Assembly (NCBI GenBank): GCA_016706865.1
Contig: JADJIS010000002.1
Coordinates: forward strand, 868,001-932,000
DNA from: Bacteroidota bacterium
GTDB lineage: Bacteria; Bacteroidota; Bacteroidia; Chitinophagales; BACL12
Length of the DNA: 64,000 bases
Direction of reading: 5' to 3'
The notes beneath the pieces are model-generated. The model saw nothing but the letters and a program-made list of their open reading frames with translations, made no database searches and was not told the origin of the DNA. The position numbers and the translations under genes are program-made. How positions within the stretch are numbered: the first letter of the stretch is position 1; every line of letters begins with the position of its first letter. Positions 53,779 to 60,548 of the stretch are shown piece after piece.

Positions 53779-54002
53779 GAGATGAGTAATGAGTAATGAG
53801 TTTGACTCTCGTTTGCCGGAAATTCTTACTCCTGACTAATGACTCTTGATTTGGGTGAATGGGGAGTAGTGAGTGGTGAAAATACTTCGAGTGATACTTT
53901 AATTACGCATCATAAAATGAATAATGAGTTATGAGTTATGAGTTTGACTCTCGTTCACCGGAAATCCTTACTCTTGACTATTGACTCCTGACTATTTCTT
54001 CC
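53775..54002. repeat. Composite heptamer arrays after phoU, two copies
   Basis: Copy 1 has four ATGAGWN units (53775-53802), a 23-bp core (53803-53825) and eight units (53826-53881, TTACTCC, TGACTAA, TGACTCT and relatives). Copy 2 has four units (53917-53944, ATGAATA, ATGAGTT x3), a 23-bp core (53945-53967) and five units (53968-54002). The two cores agree at 20 of 23 positions. The whole forms a repeated module of two different heptamer tracts around a conserved core. Confidence 0.85.
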
Positions 54003-54066
54003 TCAAACTTTCCTCCTACCAAGATTTTCTTGTAGTAATAATTGTAATAATCCAAGATTAATTTCT

Positions 54067-54105
54067 TCGTGCCCCTTCGTGTCCTTTGAGCCTTCGTGGC
54101 CTCGT
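54067..54105. repeat. CACGAAGG-type 8-bp repeat, copy 1
   Basis: On the minus strand it reads CACGAAGG, CTCAAAGG, ACACGAAG, GGGCACGAAG. A relative in the opposite orientation lies at 57832-57868. Such CACGAAGG/CACAAAGA tracts are dispersed in many genomes. Confidence 0.55.
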
Positions 54106-54113
54106 CATCCTTA

Positions 54114-54221
54114 CCACAGCACATACCACAACACATGCCGCAACACACACCACAACTCATACTACAACACATACCACACCACATTCTACAACACACACTC
54201 CAACACGTACTACAACACGCA
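54114..54221. repeat. 12-bp tandem array, nine units
   Basis: Nine contiguous 12-bp units follow the pattern CYACAACACAYA, for example CCACAACACATG, CCGCAACACACA, CTACAACACATA and CTACAACACGCA, with one to four changes per unit. Because 12 is a multiple of 3 the array is open in several frames, but none shows a start context or family resemblance, so I do not call a gene. It lies between phoU and the fasciclin gene. Confidence 0.85.
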
Positions 54222-54327
54222 ATACGCAAAACGACACACAAAAACTTTCATCAAAATAAAACCACCCGCACCCTTTCCTCCGTAAATGCTCTCAAATAAA
54301 TTATTCAAACAAACAAAAACATAAAAA

Positions 54328-54891
54328 ATGAAAAATCTGACAAAAATTTTCGCAACAATCGCTTTATTCTTTGCAATCAGTACAACATTTGCTCAAAACA
54401 GTAGCAATACAACCATGGTTGGTGGTGAAGCAATGTATCCTGCAAAAGACATTATCGACAACGCAGTTAAATCAAAAGATCACACCACGCTTGTTGCAGC
54501 AGTTAAAGCAGCAGGATTAGTTGAAACATTAAAAAGTGCAGGACCTTTTACAGTATTTGCACCGGTAAATGATGCATTCGAAAATCTTCCTGCAGGAACA
54601 GTAGAAACATTATTAAAACCAGAAAATAAAGACATGCTTGTTAAAGTTCTAACTTATCACGTTGTTTCCGGAAACATGGATTACGATGCAATATCCAAAG
54701 CAATTAAAGCTGGCAATGGCACTGCAACATTAACTACAGTAAGTGGTGGTAAATTAACAGCTATGATGAATGGTAAACACAATATCCAACTTAAAGATGA
54801 AAACGGAAATGTGTTAAATGTAACTACCTACGATGTATATCAAAGCAACGGCGTTATCCATGTGATCGACAAAGTAGCTCTTCCTAAATAA
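54328..54891 (+). CDS. Secreted fasciclin (FAS1) domain protein
   Basis: Protein of 187 residues: signal peptide (cleavage near TFAQ, residue ~23), then one FAS1 domain with the H1 and H2 boxes GPFTVFAPVNDAFENLP and VIHVIDKVALPK, and LVKVLTYHVVSGNM in between. FAS1 proteins mediate adhesion in many bacteria. It is a single-gene unit with a strong terminator after it. Confidence 0.92.
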   Translation: MKNLTKIFATIALFFAISTTFAQNSSNTTMVGGEAMYPAKDIIDNAVKSKDHTTLVAAVKAAGLVETLKSAGPFTVFAPVNDAFENLPAGTVETLLKPENKDMLVKVLTYHVVSGNMDYDAISKAIKAGNGTATLTTVSGGKLTAMMNGKHNIQLKDENGNVLNVTTYDVYQSNGVIHVIDKVALPK

Positions 54892-54915
54892 TTTTGTGTG
54901 ATTTAGTTTTTAGTT

Positions 54916-54955
54916 AACGGAGAAGGTTTCAAAACCTTCTCCGTTTTGTTTTTTA
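54916..54955 (+). terminator. Intrinsic terminator after the fasciclin gene
   Basis: 14-bp arms AACGGAGAAGGTTT and AAACCTTCTCCGTT (54916-54929, 54932-54945) around a 2-nt loop, followed by a T-rich tract. Confidence 0.8.
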
Positions 54956-55036
54956 CAAAAAATTTACCCAAATAAGATCCCAAAGACTTGAAAATGGTAT
55001 TAAAACCCAAAAAATGCTTATTACCTTTGAATTACT

Positions 55037-55420
55037 TTGAAAAAGGTAATCACCATATTGATCACCATAATTTACCTCTCCGGTATATTCTCTCCATTTT
55101 ATGCTCTTGCAGGTTATTATATGCACAAGGATTATATTGTTGAAAATCTTTGTATTAATCAGTCGAAACCCGAAATGGATTGTGAGGGTAAGTGTTACTT
55201 AAAAAAACAAATTGTGTCAGAGGTTACAAAGAATGCAGGTCGATCCACAAATTTACCGGATGAGACCAACACAAATTATTTTACTCCGCATTTTACAACT
55301 TCATCTGAAGGAATATATCTTTTCCCCATATATATAGATTTAAAAACAGATTTTTTTGCCTCTGCTTTTGATTTTAATTATGCACAAATAATTTTTTCTC
55401 CACCCAAATTAATAGTTTAA
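55037..55420 (+). CDS. Small secreted or membrane protein, possible metal-handling type
   Basis: Protein of 127 residues starting at TTG. An N-terminal hydrophobic segment (residues ~1-27) is followed by VENLCINQSKPEMDCEGKCY with three cysteines (pattern C-x9-C-x3-C). Proteins with this NLCxNxxxPEMxCxGKCYL block are recurrent in Bacteroidota and often sit near metal-related outer-membrane genes. The family has no known function. It precedes a lipoprotein gene and a beta-barrel gene on the same strand. Confidence 0.65.
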   Translation: MKKVITILITIIYLSGIFSPFYALAGYYMHKDYIVENLCINQSKPEMDCEGKCYLKKQIVSEVTKNAGRSTNLPDETNTNYFTPHFTTSSEGIYLFPIYIDLKTDFFASAFDFNYAQIIFSPPKLIV

Positions 55421-55540
55421 GTCTTATTGAATTAATTTCCACGATATATTGCCGGCACACCTTTGGCAAAATAATTGTGGACTGTAAATGGCATGAAATT
55501 ATTTTATGCTTTAATTTTTAAACTATTAAATGTAAAAATT

Positions 55541-55939
55541 ATGAAAAATTATATCTTATTATTTATACTTGGTACCGGTGTTGTTATTCTTAATTCTTGT
55601 AAAAACGATGATGAAATCGTCAACTATGAAGTAACAATTTCTATTTTAGAACCGGTAAATGGTGCTGTGTATTCCTCCGGGGAAGAATTGCATATGGAAG
55701 TAGACTTTGACGGAACTAAGGAAATCAGAAACTATGAGGTGCTCGCTTTAAATCTCACATCCGGGGATACTATTGCACACTTTACAGGTACATCCGGCGA
55801 TTTATTTGTTCCTTTTCATGACCATGTGGAGGATGTGATAGTAACTGAAACTTCAAACTGTACATTAACTGCATCTGCATGGGAAATTGAGTATGCCGAC
55901 AGGATCTCAGAATCGGTTACCTTCACTATTAATCCATAA
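55541..55939 (+). CDS. Lipoprotein of unknown function in the metal-type cluster
   Basis: Lipoprotein of 132 residues (lipobox LNSC, C19) with an Ig-like beta domain: YEVTISILEPVNGAVYSSGE, EVDFDGTKEIRNYEV and FVPFHDHVEDVIV, which has two His residues. I start at MKNYILLF because it opens the signal peptide; 22 upstream codons are likely not translated. It is followed 3 bp later by the beta-barrel gene, so the two are coupled. A metal-binding function is only a guess from the His residues and context. Confidence 0.65.
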   Translation: MKNYILLFILGTGVVILNSCKNDDEIVNYEVTISILEPVNGAVYSSGEELHMEVDFDGTKEIRNYEVLALNLTSGDTIAHFTGTSGDLFVPFHDHVEDVIVTETSNCTLTASAWEIEYADRISESVTFTINP

Positions 55940-55942
55940 AAG

Positions 55943-56845
55943 GTGAAAAAAATATCGATTTTAATTATAATAATTATTTCTTTTGGAAATAGTAAAAAAC
56001 TCCATGCATGCGATATGTGTGGTTGCTCTTCCATGGGCGGCTTAAATAATTTATCCTCTTACGCAACCAATAATTTTATAGTATTTAAATCCGCCTACAA
56101 TGCATTTCATACCTTTTCTGAAACAGAAGGTTCATTGGTTACATCAGATATGTATACATTGGATCTTGTTGGCGGGTATAGTTTGAATGATAGGTTGCAT
56201 CTTTCGGGATACATTCCATTTAAGGTAAATAATTATTCATCGGGAGAAACCGAAACCAAAATCAGAGGTCTTGGTGATATTGGAATAGTTGCCAATTATA
56301 TTTTGTTTAAATCAAATGATACTATTTTAGGTAATCAGCAATATAATTTCAGCGTAAAAGGTGGTATAGAATTTCCAACCGGTAAGTTCAACAAAAATTT
56401 TCGAACTGATCATCTTCCTGCATCTGTTTCAGCAGGTTCGGGTTCCATTGATCTTATTACCGGAGCGCGATTTGTTTTATATAAAGGATATACTAATTAT
56501 TTAGCGGATTATACCTTTAAATATAATTTTGAAAATGCGTCGATGTATCGTTTTGGAATGCAAAATTCACTTGCCTTAATTGTTACACATAAATTGCAAA
56601 AAGGCAAAAGTGAATTTATCCTATTTGGAGGTTTGATAGGTGAACATGCCTCCTTCGATAAATTTCATGACATTGATCAACACGCAACTTCCGGAGAAAA
56701 TCTGTTTCTTGATCTTGGATTTGAATTTGTCAGGAAAAAGATCTTCGCGGGAATTTCATCGGATATTCCATTGTATTCAGATTTTGGAGGAGAAATAAGC
56801 TCAAAACCAAGGTATTCCCTAAGTTTTGGTTATCTGTTTAACTAA
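55943..56845 (+). CDS. Outer-membrane beta-barrel protein with CDMCGCS motif
   Basis: Protein of 300 residues starting at GTG with a signal peptide and the mature N-terminus HACDMCGCSSMGG. The rest is a beta-barrel of the transporter-like family (MetA-pathway type): FKSAYNAFHTFSETEGS, YTLDLVGGYSLNDRLHLSGY, GGIEFPTGKFNKNF, ending RYSLSFGYLFN. The CDMCGCS cluster suggests metal coordination at the periplasmic or surface side. It forms a small operon with the preceding lipoprotein gene. Confidence 0.7.
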   Translation: MKKISILIIIIISFGNSKKLHACDMCGCSSMGGLNNLSSYATNNFIVFKSAYNAFHTFSETEGSLVTSDMYTLDLVGGYSLNDRLHLSGYIPFKVNNYSSGETETKIRGLGDIGIVANYILFKSNDTILGNQQYNFSVKGGIEFPTGKFNKNFRTDHLPASVSAGSGSIDLITGARFVLYKGYTNYLADYTFKYNFENASMYRFGMQNSLALIVTHKLQKGKSEFILFGGLIGEHASFDKFHDIDQHATSGENLFLDLGFEFVRKKIFAGISSDIPLYSDFGGEISSKPRYSLSFGYLFN

Positions 56846-56997
56846 TAAATAATTTCGTGTAATTTCGGGCTTATAAAATTTTTTTCCTTTTGCAATTGTG
56901 GAATTTAACACTGTTTGCATCTGTATAAAAAAAATATTGAATCCGGATTTTTTACCATTACCCAATTTATATCTAACATCCTTAAATTTTAAATCAT

Positions 56998-57669
56998 ATG
57001 AAATTAAAATTCCTGTCAATCACCACAACTGCTTTCCTCTTTTTTGCACAAACCATTTTAAGTGCACAAGGCGCACCGGATGAAGAGGAAGATTCCACTA
57101 TGACTTTTGAACAATTAGAATTTGAGGAAGCCTTAATTGAAATGTTCGGAGGTGATTTTCTTTCTGAAACGGAATCAGAAAATACCACGCTTTTATCTGG
57201 TGCTGGAAAAACGGATAAACAACAAATTGATGAATTAATGCAATCAGCAAAACTTTTGTATTCAAATATTTATGATGAATCTTCCATGCGAATTGAAAAT
57301 GGAGATACTACTTTTACATCTTCCTATTTGTTTAATAATTGCTCTGAAAGCAATATTGTAAGAGAAAAAGGCGGTGAATATATCAGATATGAAAGTGTAA
57401 TTTATAACAGTATAGATCTGGATGAATGCGCACTATTTTACGATGCCTGGAAGACCAAACTCAGCAATGAGCTGATTGCAGAATTTGATATGGCAGAGGA
57501 AGAAAATAATTATACTGTAGCCTATACTTTATCAGATAAAACAGATAAAAGTCTCACTATATATTTAATGATTCGTGATACAGGAAATGAATATATCACA
57601 TCCCTAATATTGAGAGGAAATAAAGAACTCCTCAAACGCAAAGCCAATGCCGACCTCTGGGATAATTAA
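56998..57669 (+). CDS. Hypothetical secreted protein
   Basis: Protein of 223 residues with a signal peptide (cleavage near LSAQ, residue ~23) and an acidic segment right after it (GAPDEEEDSTMTFEQLEFEE). The C-terminal two thirds look like a compact alpha/beta domain with two cysteines (NNCSESN and LDECALFYDAWK). I do not recognise the family. A strong terminator follows. Confidence 0.6.
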   Translation: MKLKFLSITTTAFLFFAQTILSAQGAPDEEEDSTMTFEQLEFEEALIEMFGGDFLSETESENTTLLSGAGKTDKQQIDELMQSAKLLYSNIYDESSMRIENGDTTFTSSYLFNNCSESNIVREKGGEYIRYESVIYNSIDLDECALFYDAWKTKLSNELIAEFDMAEEENNYTVAYTLSDKTDKSLTIYLMIRDTGNEYITSLILRGNKELLKRKANADLWDN

Positions 57670-57705
57670 AAATTCTCCATAAAATATATTATAACTTAAA
57701 CATCA

Positions 57706-57736
57706 AACCCTGCATCTATCAATGCAGGGTTTTTTA
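57706..57736 (+). terminator. Intrinsic terminator of the secreted-protein gene
   Basis: 10-bp arms AACCCTGCAT/ATGCAGGGTT around a 6-nt loop, followed by a TTTTTATT tract. Confidence 0.8.
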
Positions 57737-57831
57737 TTATAAAATATTCTACACAATAATTTTCAATTTACCAGAAATCAATCTGACTTAAATCCAAATT
57801 CATCTTCTTCTATCCATGAGGCATATCAATT

Positions 57832-57868
57832 GCCACGAAGGCACAAAGACACAAAGGTTTCACGAAGA
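57832..57868. repeat. CACGAAGG-type 8-bp repeat, copy 2
   Basis: CACGAAGG, CACAAAGA, CACAAAGG, then TTTCACGAAG. It is the opposite orientation of the copy at 54067-54105. Confidence 0.55.
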
Positions 57869-57899
57869 AAATATGCTATTCATCAAACTAATCCCACAA

Positions 57900-57931
57900 A
57901 AAAAACCTGCATTTTCTCATGCAGGTTTTTT
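57900..57931. terminator. Bidirectional terminator-like hairpin
   Basis: 13-bp arms AAAAAACCTGCAT and ATGCAGGTTTTTT (57900-57912, 57919-57931) with a 6-nt loop. The T run on one side and A run on the other allow termination in both directions, which suits the position between convergent genes. Confidence 0.75.
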
Positions 57932-58010
57932 AAAAAATTATCTAAAATTAAATTTTACAATTTCCAAAACTAAACAATCAAACTAAAATCATCCTCCCAT
58001 CAATAACCAA

Positions 58011-58078
58011 GTCCTATGTCAAATTTCCCTTGTCCTTTGTCCAGTCCCGTGTCCTGTGTCCCGTGTCCCGAATCCTAC
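58011..58078. repeat. Heptamer array ending at the rny stop codon
   Basis: Nine complete 7-bp units and one 5-bp unit: GTCCTAT, GTCAAAT, TTCCCTT, GTCCTTT, GTCCA, GTCCCGT, GTCCTGT, GTCCCGT, GTCCCGA, ATCCTAC. The last unit carries the TAG stop of rny on the minus strand (58075-58077). The GTCCCGT/GTCCTGT units are the same as those in the array at 41251-41284. Confidence 0.85.
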
Positions 58079-59670
58079 TTAGCGAAGCTAATCGCTCTCT
58101 TCTCCCGAATAACCGTCACCTTAATATGCCCCGGATACTGCATCTCATCCTGTATTTTTTGTGCAATACTAAATGAAAGTTCTTCCGCCTGAACATCGGT
58201 AACTTTTTCTGCTTCTACTATTACACGTAACTCCCTGCCGGCTTGAATGGCATATGCTTTTTCCACTCCGTCGTTCACCAATGCAATGGATTCCATTTCT
58301 TTTATGCGTTTGAGATAACTCTCTAAAATTTCTCTTCTCGCACCAGGTCTTGCACCACTAATTGCATCACATGCCTGAACAATTGGAGAAATCACATATT
58401 GCATTTCTATCTCGTCGTGATGCGCACCTACTGCATTTACAATGGCAGGATGTTCACCGTATTTCTCACATAATTTTGCACCTAATAATGCGTGACTTAA
58501 TTCACTTTCCTCCTCAGGAACTTTTCCAATATCATGCAAGAGACCGGCGCGTTTTGCGAGTTTTGCATTGAGACCTAATTCTGCTGCCATGGTTGCACAT
58601 AAATGCGCAACTTCCCTGCTGTGTTGTAATAAATTCTGACCATAAGAAGAACGGAAACGCATGCGTCCGATAATGCGGATCAATTCGGGATGAAGTCCTG
58701 TAACACCTAATTCAATTACAGTTCTTTCTCCAATCTCCACAATATGTTCTTCCATTTGTTTTTTGGTTTTTGCAACCACTTCCTCGATACGAGCAGGATG
58801 TATTCTTCCATCTGCCACCAATCGCTGCAAACTCAAACGCGCAATTTCTCTGCGCACAGGATCGAAACCGGAAATAATAATTGTTTCCGGAGTATCATCC
58901 ACAATAAATTCAACTCCAGTTGCTGCTTCTAATGCGCGAATATTTCTTCCTTCACGACCAATTATCTGACCTTTCTGATCATCGCTGTCGAGATTAAATA
59001 CAGAAACAGAATTTTCAATTGCCTGTTCCGCTGCCGTGCGCTGAATAGTTTGAAGAATGATCTTTTTAGCTTCCTTATTCGCTTTTAATTTCGCCTCTTC
59101 AACAATTTCTTTAATATGCGACATCGCCTTGTTTTTGGCTTCGTCTTTTAATGCTTCAATTAATTCATTTCTCGCCTGATCAGCACTTAATTTACTTACT
59201 TCCTCTAATTTTTGAATATGGGTTTCGTACGCCTTATCCAATTCTCCTTTTTTAGTATTTACAACCTCTAATTGTGTTGCAAGATTTTCGCGAATGGTTG
59301 TTACCTCAGCTTCTTTTTTTGAATATTGTTGCTGCTGCTGACCTAATTGCGATTCCTTTTGTTTCATGCGCATTTCCTGCTCTTCCAGCTTCGAAACTTT
59401 TTGTAGTCTCTCTTTTTCAAGTTCCGCTTTGTGTTGAATCAATTGATCTTTTAATTCAAGAGATTTTTCGCGTTTGTAAGCATCGGAATCATTTTTACTT
59501 TTTTGTAATAATAATTCCGCTTCTTTTTTTGCGGTGGAAAGAATGTCGTTCGCTTCGCGTTGAGCTAATCCTTTTTGGCCTTTCGTTTGTCCGAAAATAA
59601 GCCTCCCTGTAATTAATCCTATCACAAGGGTAGCTACACCAATAATTACGTACATTAAAATGTCGTTCAT
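58075..59670 (-). CDS. rny: Ribonuclease Y
   Basis: Membrane-anchored endoribonuclease that starts bulk mRNA decay, 531 residues. An N-terminal helix (residues ~3-23, MYVIIGVATLVIGLITG) is followed by a long charged coiled coil (~30-205), a KH domain (GQIIGREGRNIRALE) and an HD domain with the catalytic HD in GLLHDIGKVPE. I start at MNDILMYV; the frame extends ten codons further. The C-terminal LSFSIAQKIQDEMQYPGHIK matches the family. The TAG stop lies in a heptamer array. Confidence 0.97.
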   Translation of the reverse strand: MNDILMYVIIGVATLVIGLITGRLIFGQTKGQKGLAQREANDILSTAKKEAELLLQKSKNDSDAYKREKSLELKDQLIQHKAELEKERLQKVSKLEEQEMRMKQKESQLGQQQQQYSKKEAEVTTIRENLATQLEVVNTKKGELDKAYETHIQKLEEVSKLSADQARNELIEALKDEAKNKAMSHIKEIVEEAKLKANKEAKKIILQTIQRTAAEQAIENSVSVFNLDSDDQKGQIIGREGRNIRALEAATGVEFIVDDTPETIIISGFDPVRREIARLSLQRLVADGRIHPARIEEVVAKTKKQMEEHIVEIGERTVIELGVTGLHPELIRIIGRMRFRSSYGQNLLQHSREVAHLCATMAAELGLNAKLAKRAGLLHDIGKVPEEESELSHALLGAKLCEKYGEHPAIVNAVGAHHDEIEMQYVISPIVQACDAISGARPGARREILESYLKRIKEMESIALVNDGVEKAYAIQAGRELRVIVEAEKVTDVQAEELSFSIAQKIQDEMQYPGHIKVTVIREKRAISFAK

Positions 59671-59775
59671 ATATATGGTTTTTATGATGAGGGACTTCAA
59701 CGGTAAGAAAACCGAAAGTTAGAGAGGATATCCTTCGCAGTGCGCCGGAATTTTGCAGGTTTTGAGAAGAGTTAC
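59671..59775 (-). ncRNA. Candidate structured RNA between zapA and rny (possible 6S RNA)
   Basis: The 105-bp spacer is richer in G+C than its flanks and reads, in the minus direction, CCGGCGCACTGCGAAGGATA then TCCTCTCT, AACTTTCGGTTTTCTTACCG and TTGAAGTCCC. Several hairpins are possible, including CGC-ACT-GCG and ACTTTCGGT ... ACCGTTGAAGT, and GGATATCC is palindromic. 6S RNA lies beside zapA in gammaproteobacteria, and I believe a Bacteroidota 6S form may lie in this gap. I do not see the closing stem of a typical 6S RNA, so this is tentative; it could be an rny leader. Confidence 0.35.
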
Positions 59776-60087
59776 TTAAGAATTAAGCGCCTTTAATATT
59801 TGCTGATTGAGCAGTTCAAGTTCAGATGTGTGGTCTGTTTCCGGTATTTGCTCAACTGTTTTATTTTCCTCCCCAAGTGTATCTACCATCATCGTCAACA
59901 TCGCCATCGCGAGATAATCTTGTTTATCGCTGCCTGAATGCAGGTTTTGGAGTTCTTTTATCTTTTCAGCTATTATTCTGGCTGCCTTTCTCACTGTTTC
60001 TTCTTCCTCAGGCTTCACCTTAAGCCTGTAGGGCCTGTCGCAAATTGTGACATGTATATTCAACAATTTGCTTTCCTCTGTATCCAT
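59776..60087 (-). CDS. zapA: Cell division protein ZapA
   Basis: Small FtsZ-ring-associated protein, about 103 residues from the ATG (MDTEESK); the frame runs nine codons further to a TTG. The N-terminal domain NIHVTICDRPYRLKVKPEEE and the following AARIIAEKIKELQ with the C-terminal coiled coil (LAMAMLTMMVDTLGEENK) are typical of ZapA. It lies between a coiled-coil gene and rny, the conserved order in Bacteroidota. Confidence 0.9.
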   Translation of the reverse strand: MDTEESKLLNIHVTICDRPYRLKVKPEEEETVRKAARIIAEKIKELQNLHSGSDKQDYLAMAMLTMMVDTLGEENKTVEQIPETDHTSELELLNQQILKALNS

Positions 60088-60185
60088 TGGGTTTTTTACG
60101 CTCGTTTGGTCCAATTGGGACTAAAGTTAAGGAAAGATTATGAAAATGCTAAAAACGGGTGTGGAGCTTTTACCGCATTATGTGT

Positions 60186-60485
60186 TCAATCGTTCAAAAG
60201 CGCTATACAATTGTCCACTTCTTTGATCAGTTCATTGATCTTTTTTTTCATCTCCGCCTTGCCTGGGTTGCTTTCGTCGCTGCTTGTTCCGCCGGCTATC
60301 GTTTGAACGGTTTTTATCAGCTCAATCTGTTTTTCCAGCTCTTCTATCTTTTTATTTTTATCCTGACTGGTTTTTCGCTGGGCATCGAGCTGACTCTTCA
60401 GAATATCATTCTCATTTTTAACTGCATGATAGTTCCGGAGCAAACGGTCGAGGTTGCTTTTTATATTTTGTAACTGTTCCTGCAT
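60186..60485 (-). CDS. Small coiled-coil protein upstream of zapA
   Basis: Protein of 99 residues, nearly all coiled coil (LDRLLRNYHAVKNENDILKS, DKNKKIEELEKQIELIK), ending in MKKKINELIKEVDNCIALLND. The conserved position between pheT and zapA in Bacteroidota suggests a part in cell division or ZapA function, comparable to ZapB-like coiled coils, but this is inferred from context. Confidence 0.75.
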   Translation of the reverse strand: MQEQLQNIKSNLDRLLRNYHAVKNENDILKSQLDAQRKTSQDKNKKIEELEKQIELIKTVQTIAGGTSSDESNPGKAEMKKKINELIKEVDNCIALLND

Positions 60486-60548
60486 ATTATTTGTGTGTGT
60501 GTTCTGCCCTGCTAAAAAAGCATTTGGCAGGTTCGAAACTACATATAA

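Larger units (their letters stand above)
57670..58010. other. Gene-free spacer with two terminators and an 8-bp repeat
   Basis: The spacer contains the terminator of the preceding gene (57706-57736), a CACGAAGG/CACAAAGA repeat with 8-bp period (57832-57868) and a bidirectional terminator-like hairpin (57900-57931). No gene is visible. The 3' end of the convergent rny gene and its heptamer array follow. Confidence 0.6.

Noticed and set aside
53978..54241. Minus-strand Cys-rich open frame over the 12-bp array
   Set aside because: It is open only because 12 is a multiple of 3; there is no start context, and the rest of the frame is repeat and spacer.
54079..54299. Two + strand His/Asn/Gln-rich open frames over the same array
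   Set aside because: Same reason; repetitive composition and no conserved domain.
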